A DNA stretch of 64,000 nt. Source: Odontesthes bonariensis (taxonomy: Eukaryota; Chordata; Actinopteri; Atheriniformes; Atherinopsidae). The stretch lies in contig NC_134510.1 of assembly GCF_027942865.1 (NCBI RefSeq), positions 30,026,163 through 30,090,162 of the forward strand, written 5' to 3'. The notes beneath the pieces are model-generated. The model saw only the letters and a list, made by a program, of their open reading frames with translations. It searched no databases and was not told the origin of the DNA. Position numbers and translations under genes: made by a program. Each line of letters starts with the position of its first letter. Position 1 is the stretch's first letter. Shown in pieces: positions 28,712 through 64,000 of the stretch.

Positions 28712-28717
28712 TTTATA
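28712..28717 (-). promoter_or_regulatory. fabp10 TATA box
   Basis: TATAAAG on the minus strand, about 106 bases before the ATG. This predicts a start of transcription near 28685 and a 5'UTR of about 75-80 bases. Confidence 0.7.
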
Positions 28718-29218
28718 TCAAAATTGGTGAGTTCACTACACTAATGAATAACTAAGTCCTCTGGAGTAATCACTTCTGTTTGAACAACCTGGAGTTCACT
28801 TACTCCTGTTCGGCCAAACCCAAACCTTCACCAAAGAGAAATTAATGTAACTAATAACATATTATGCAGAAATTTGTTTTTGAAAAGTTACACATATGTT
28901 TACATGCAACATTTTCTATTGCTGATTGTGATGAATGTAGGACAGGATGCAGAGGGAGTATGGACAGCTTATAAAAAATGTTTTACAGTCTCTGAGGTTC
29001 ATGGACTTTGTGGAGTTTGAAAATGCAAGATTAAAACTGTAACATGTCAAAACACTTCAAAATCCACATGCACTTTAATTGTTGACTCAATAACTCGTCA
29101 AGAAATTTTCATTCACAACTGCAGCCTGTCCTCAGAGTACTGTTGAACCTTCTAGTGTGATCCTACCAGACCAAAAAAGGGGCCCAGAAGCAGGGTTAAT
29201 GACACTGTGGACTCTTTG

Positions 29219-29223
<5 letters not shown>

Positions 29224-29258
<35 letters not shown>
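29224..29258 (+). repeat. Poly(A) run of about 34 bases
   Basis: A simple A homopolymer directly upstream of the hAT relic. It may be the tail of an unrecognised retroposed fragment or a plain microsatellite. Confidence 0.8.
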
Positions 29259-29259
<1 letters not shown>

Positions 29260-29505
29260 CTCATTGCAAAATTTTGCACAAAGTAATCAGATGTCCACAA
29301 TTTTTCTCAAAACTTGATCATAAAGTTGACTGGATAAAAATGAGGGGAAATGCTTCCAAATGAAATACAACACAGATTATGATTGGACATTTTTTTATTC
29401 ATTACACACACGACACCTCTGCATCACCAAAAGCTCTGACCAGTAGCTCGTTTTGCAGTTTGTACTGTAACACAAAAACTGTAAAAGCTAGACTAATATG
29501 TAGGC

Positions 29506-30732
29506 CAAGGCTCTCAAGTCTCACGCAATGAGCGTGAAACACACGCATTTCAACAAGTTCACACGCTCACACGCCACACATGCCATTTCTCACGCTGAGA
29601 AATGATCAACTTCGTCGCACAGATATTCTAATGGCCTATACTATAAACGAGTCAATGGCAGGTTACTGTGCGCTCGTACAGCTCAGAATAGCTCTGGTAC
29701 AGCTGTCTTGATTTAGCAACCCATCGGCAAATCACAAAATAGAATTTCTCAGCCAATCAGAAAACAGAATTTCTTGTTGCCGGGTGAGGTCTGAAATAGC
29801 TTTCAGCTGCAAGCACGCGTTTCATGAATGCACAGCGGACATAGCCTATTATGCTCTGAATGCGTGCAGAAGTTGTAGACGAGCTGGAGGTGGAAGAGAA
29901 CCGTCAGGATCATCAGCAGGTCATATTTTCATTTATTTGAATCTTTTATTAGTTACTATAGTATTCCTACTATTTGTAAAAGACCAATACCTGCCGATTA
30001 AAGTGTTCGTTGGAGTAGTAGGTCTAAATATTCAGCACACACCCTTTAACATGAGGAACTTAATGAAAAATGAAAAATATGTAGGAGTGTAATTAGGCTT
30101 CCGTGGTTAATTTTTTTTCAAAGGTGACTGGTATGAGCAGATTCCCAATAAGGCTATCTACAATTGCCAAACTGGTATTAGTTCTGCCGCACTGAAATGC
30201 TGATGCAGAGAGAGTTTTTTCCATGGTGGGGCTCAATAAAACCAAGACCAGGAACACTTTGTTTCTGAATGGAACTCTGTCATCCATCATGACTGTGAAA
30301 ATGGCTGACATTGAGCCACAGTGCTTTAAATGGGAGCCCCCAATATCAGTCATCAAGCATCAAAATCTGCCACAAACACTTACAACACTCATAAACAAAC
30401 ACACACACAGAGGGACTGCTCAAAGGGCCCATTTGGGGTTATGTTTGTTTTTCTTAATTTAATTTGTCTGTTTTTTTGTTTGTTAAGACTTTGCATACCT
30501 AAAACAATTTATTTTAAAATATAGCAGAATTTAGTGTGAAAGTGAAGATTTGTGATTTTGGTATAAATAAAACAATTTCTTTGTTCTTTAAGTAGCTAGT
30601 TTATGGCGATGGGATACTGCAAGGGACCACCCCCCCGCAAAAAAAAAACCGAAAGAAACCCCCCGCGCACACGGCCGGCCCCTGCCCCACCCGAATCTCA
30701 CTCCAAGCAAACTTGAAAACTTGAGAGCCCTG
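29506..30732 (+). mobile_element. Internally deleted hAT transposon
   Basis: The terminal inverted repeats are CAAGGCTCTCAAGT (left) and the complement of ACTTGAGAGCCCTG (right). The flanks share TGTAGGC, giving a 7-of-8 target-site duplication, as expected for hAT. At 30160-30360 the plus strand reads the hAT dimerisation region: LVLVLPH, a stop, NADAERVFSMVGLNKTKT, then GTLSSIMTVKM and CFKWEPP. The catalytic domain is missing and a stop interrupts the rest, so the element is dead. Confidence 0.8.
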
Positions 30733-30839
30733 TGTAGGCTTTTGCCAAAAAACGTAGCCTCAAGTGGAGAGATGCTAAAATGAAGATAAGTAGCACAGTA
30801 ATGTCAATTATAAAGCTTCATATTTTAATAATTTATATC

Positions 30840-30845
30840 TTTATT
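30840..30845 (-). terminator. Likely myom3 poly(A) signal
   Basis: AATAAA on the minus strand, about 460 bases after the myom3 stop at 31303-31305. It is the first such hexamer I found downstream. Confidence 0.45.
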
Positions 30846-31302
30846 GCCTTAATTTGGCTAATAATTTGTTAACAGCTAATGCTAGCATCATAGCTAAAGT
30901 TGCTTACATTAGCTAACACTGTCCACTAGCTTGGTGATGTAAGCTAATGTGAGCTAAGAACCAGCTCATTATGGTGATAGACATAAATACCTATGTATGA
31001 GTATGAATAAGATAGCCAATGTTAGCTACTTGAGTGACCAATATAGGTTTACATAAGCCAATTGTGCTAGGTTAGCCTCAATGAGTAAAAAGCTACTGGA
31101 TAAACAAATACCAACTGAAGCTGTAGTACCAGTACTGAACCTAGAAATATAAAGAATATATATATATATTTTTTGTGTGACAGAAATTGTGCTATTCCTT
31201 ATTTCAAAAGTGACATTGTCTCATTTTAGTAAAGAAAAACTCCTAATGGGTAAAATCTCTCAGCCTAAAATTCCCATACAAAGTGAATACCGAACTTAAT
31301 CT

Positions 31303-62399
<31,097 letters not shown>

Positions 62400-64000
62400 C
62401 TGAGAGAGGAGGAGAGAGAAACAGAAATGTTGTGGGGGCAGAAGGAATCAAGAGAAAAGAGGAATAAGGGTAATGAAATTACATCAGAGCCCATAATGAC
62501 ACAATTTCTGTAAATCCTGACCCAAAGAGGAAAGTGAGAACGACATAGAAGGATTGAAAGAAGGCCAGAGGCAAGTCATCTTTCTCTGTCCTTTATCTGT
62601 GTTAAATGATGCACAGCACCACAATCCACCTGTGAGACACACATCTCATTCATCGCTCTGCTCACTCCACCATCAAGTATTAACACAAACCAACAAGCTT
62701 TCAGAAGTAATCTTCAACAAAACAAATCATTACACTCCATGACGTCATTAAGAAGCTGTCGCAAAGACAACTGTTAAACACTGTGGCTGCTTGAAATGAG
62801 ATCTAAATCTGCCCGCCTACATATGTTTTCTCTGGCAGTGTTGATTTCCTTGCAGGTGTAACGGAGGCAGATGAGGGGAATAAACAGCAGGAGTAAGTCG
62901 TGAGCACATTGCTGATGCTCTTTGCAGCGCAGTGAAGATGTAGATGAGTGACAAATTAAAGGAAAAGCCTGACTTTAAATATACAGAGAATTGTACAGAA
63001 GCTTCCATGCAAGGCACAAAGATCCAGCACTCCCCATCAGAGTCTTCAAAAACACTACAGTAGTACCTTTTGGCAGTGTGTAAACTTCAAGATGGAGTAT
63101 TAGGGCTGTAAATGGTGATCAATGGCACTTCTGAGTTTTGCTGCAGAGTTTGTTGAAAGATAACTGAACATTACCAAACATTTGTTCGATCAAAACCTTG
63201 TGCCTTTATAACCCACAGTGCAACCTGAGCTCCAACAGTGTGCTCACAGATTCAGTTGAGTTATATTTGTTGTGCTATCAGTGGCCTCCAGCTGAGTTCT
63301 TCACTCTAACTCTAAACATTACATTCTTTTCAAGCAACTGAGCAGATTTATAGGGAGCATATCGTGAAAGAAAATGACTTGCAAACTCGATCACATCCAT
63401 TTGGCACCACCAACCAATTGGATTTTACACTTGTTTTGGGCTGCCTAGATTTGAAAATATCTCAGTCAGTGAGCGGTACATATTTTTGTGGAGAATTTCT
63501 GTCACCCTCCCAGTTCAGGTGGAATTACCCAGCCTCCTCATCTTTATCTCCACCCAACTTCAAACCATGCTGCATTCACTGTACTTTAGAAGGTACACAC
63601 TACCTTTTGCTCTGGCTTTTTGCTTTGCTATTAACAGATTCCCATCAGTGGTTATACCATTCACGGAACCTAAATAATAAATGAACAACTGATGCTCTAT
63701 TAGTACTTTGTTTAATGTTTTATGTCCTGAGTAGGAAATCCTAAGAAAAACTTCTTACTGGTGTTTTTTTTCTCAGTTGGAAGTTGGAAATGCCTAATTC
63801 AGTTACAAAACTGAATTCATACCCTCAGAAAATAACAAACAAGCATTATTTTCTAAAAATTAAACAAAACAGAGATATTTGAATTGAAACAGAAACCCAG
63901 GGTTTATGGAGTAGACATGTCCATCCATCCATTTTCTTCTGCCTATCTGAAATTGACTCTACTCTGAGCTCCCACTGGATGCTCAAGCTCTCCAACATAT
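62400..64000 (-). other. Upstream myom3 intron, no exon seen
   Basis: No Ig or FN3 exon with splice sites is visible, so the next upstream myom3 exon lies outside the window. A CCATCCATCCATTTTCTTCTG phrase at about 63920 is a common fish repeat tail. Confidence 0.4.

Overview
This is nuclear DNA from a bony fish, probably a spiny-rayed (percomorph) teleost; I cannot fix the species. The genes are intron-rich with vertebrate splice sites. The gene order cnr2 - pnrc2 - srsf10 - myom3 matches the human 1p36.11 order CNR2 - PNRC2 - SRSF10 - MYOM3. A fabp10 gene, a family absent from mammals, sits between srsf10 and myom3. The interspersed elements (Tc1-like, hAT, Harbinger Myb-like, L2-like LINE, palindromic MITEs) are typical of teleosts.

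Layout. 1-2.4 kb: a possible cysteine-rich secretory exon and decayed LINE/repeat sequence. 2.9-4.15 kb, minus: cnr2, cannabinoid receptor 2, complete in two coding exons (377 aa). 4.2-14.5 kb: a gene-poor spacer with a decayed Tc1 element carrying a captured piece of pnrc2, a 662-bp near-perfect hairpin, and a Harbinger remnant with a spliced Myb-like gene. 14.6-18.6 kb, plus: pnrc2, with a CRE/CCAAT promoter, two 5'UTR exons, a 60-codon upstream ORF, one coding exon (154 aa) and a long 3'UTR. 18.7-26.6 kb, minus, tail to tail with pnrc2: srsf10, complete (six coding exons, 259 aa) with an NRF1-type promoter. 26.8-28.7 kb, minus: a duplicated 3'-flank module, then fabp10, complete (four exons, 126 aa) with a TATA box. 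29.5-30.7 kb: a hAT relic. 30.8-62.4 kb, minus: the 3' part of myom3; I could join 25 exons in one frame (960 aa plus stop), covering a linker, four FN3 modules and five Ig modules. Its 5' exons lie beyond the right edge.

Most interesting region: srsf10 intron 2. It begins ATATCCTTT and has a CCTTAAC branch-point motif close to its 3' end, so it is a U12-type (minor) intron. A conserved-length RRM requires the unusual terminal pair AT-AT. Inside it lies a 284-nt purine-rich exon-like stretch with good U2-type splice sites, and exon 2 contains an internal GTGAGT. Joining that GTGAGT to the exon-like stretch gives a stop within two codons. This matches the minor/major splice competition reported for autoregulation of mammalian Srsf10, and suggests that a similar switch exists in fish.

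The genes are not an operon. They form a conserved neighbourhood of unrelated functions: lipid signalling, mRNA decay, splicing, liver lipid transport and the sarcomeric M-band. All exon limits were derived by hand from splice motifs, reading phase and family knowledge; no alignment or transcript data were available.
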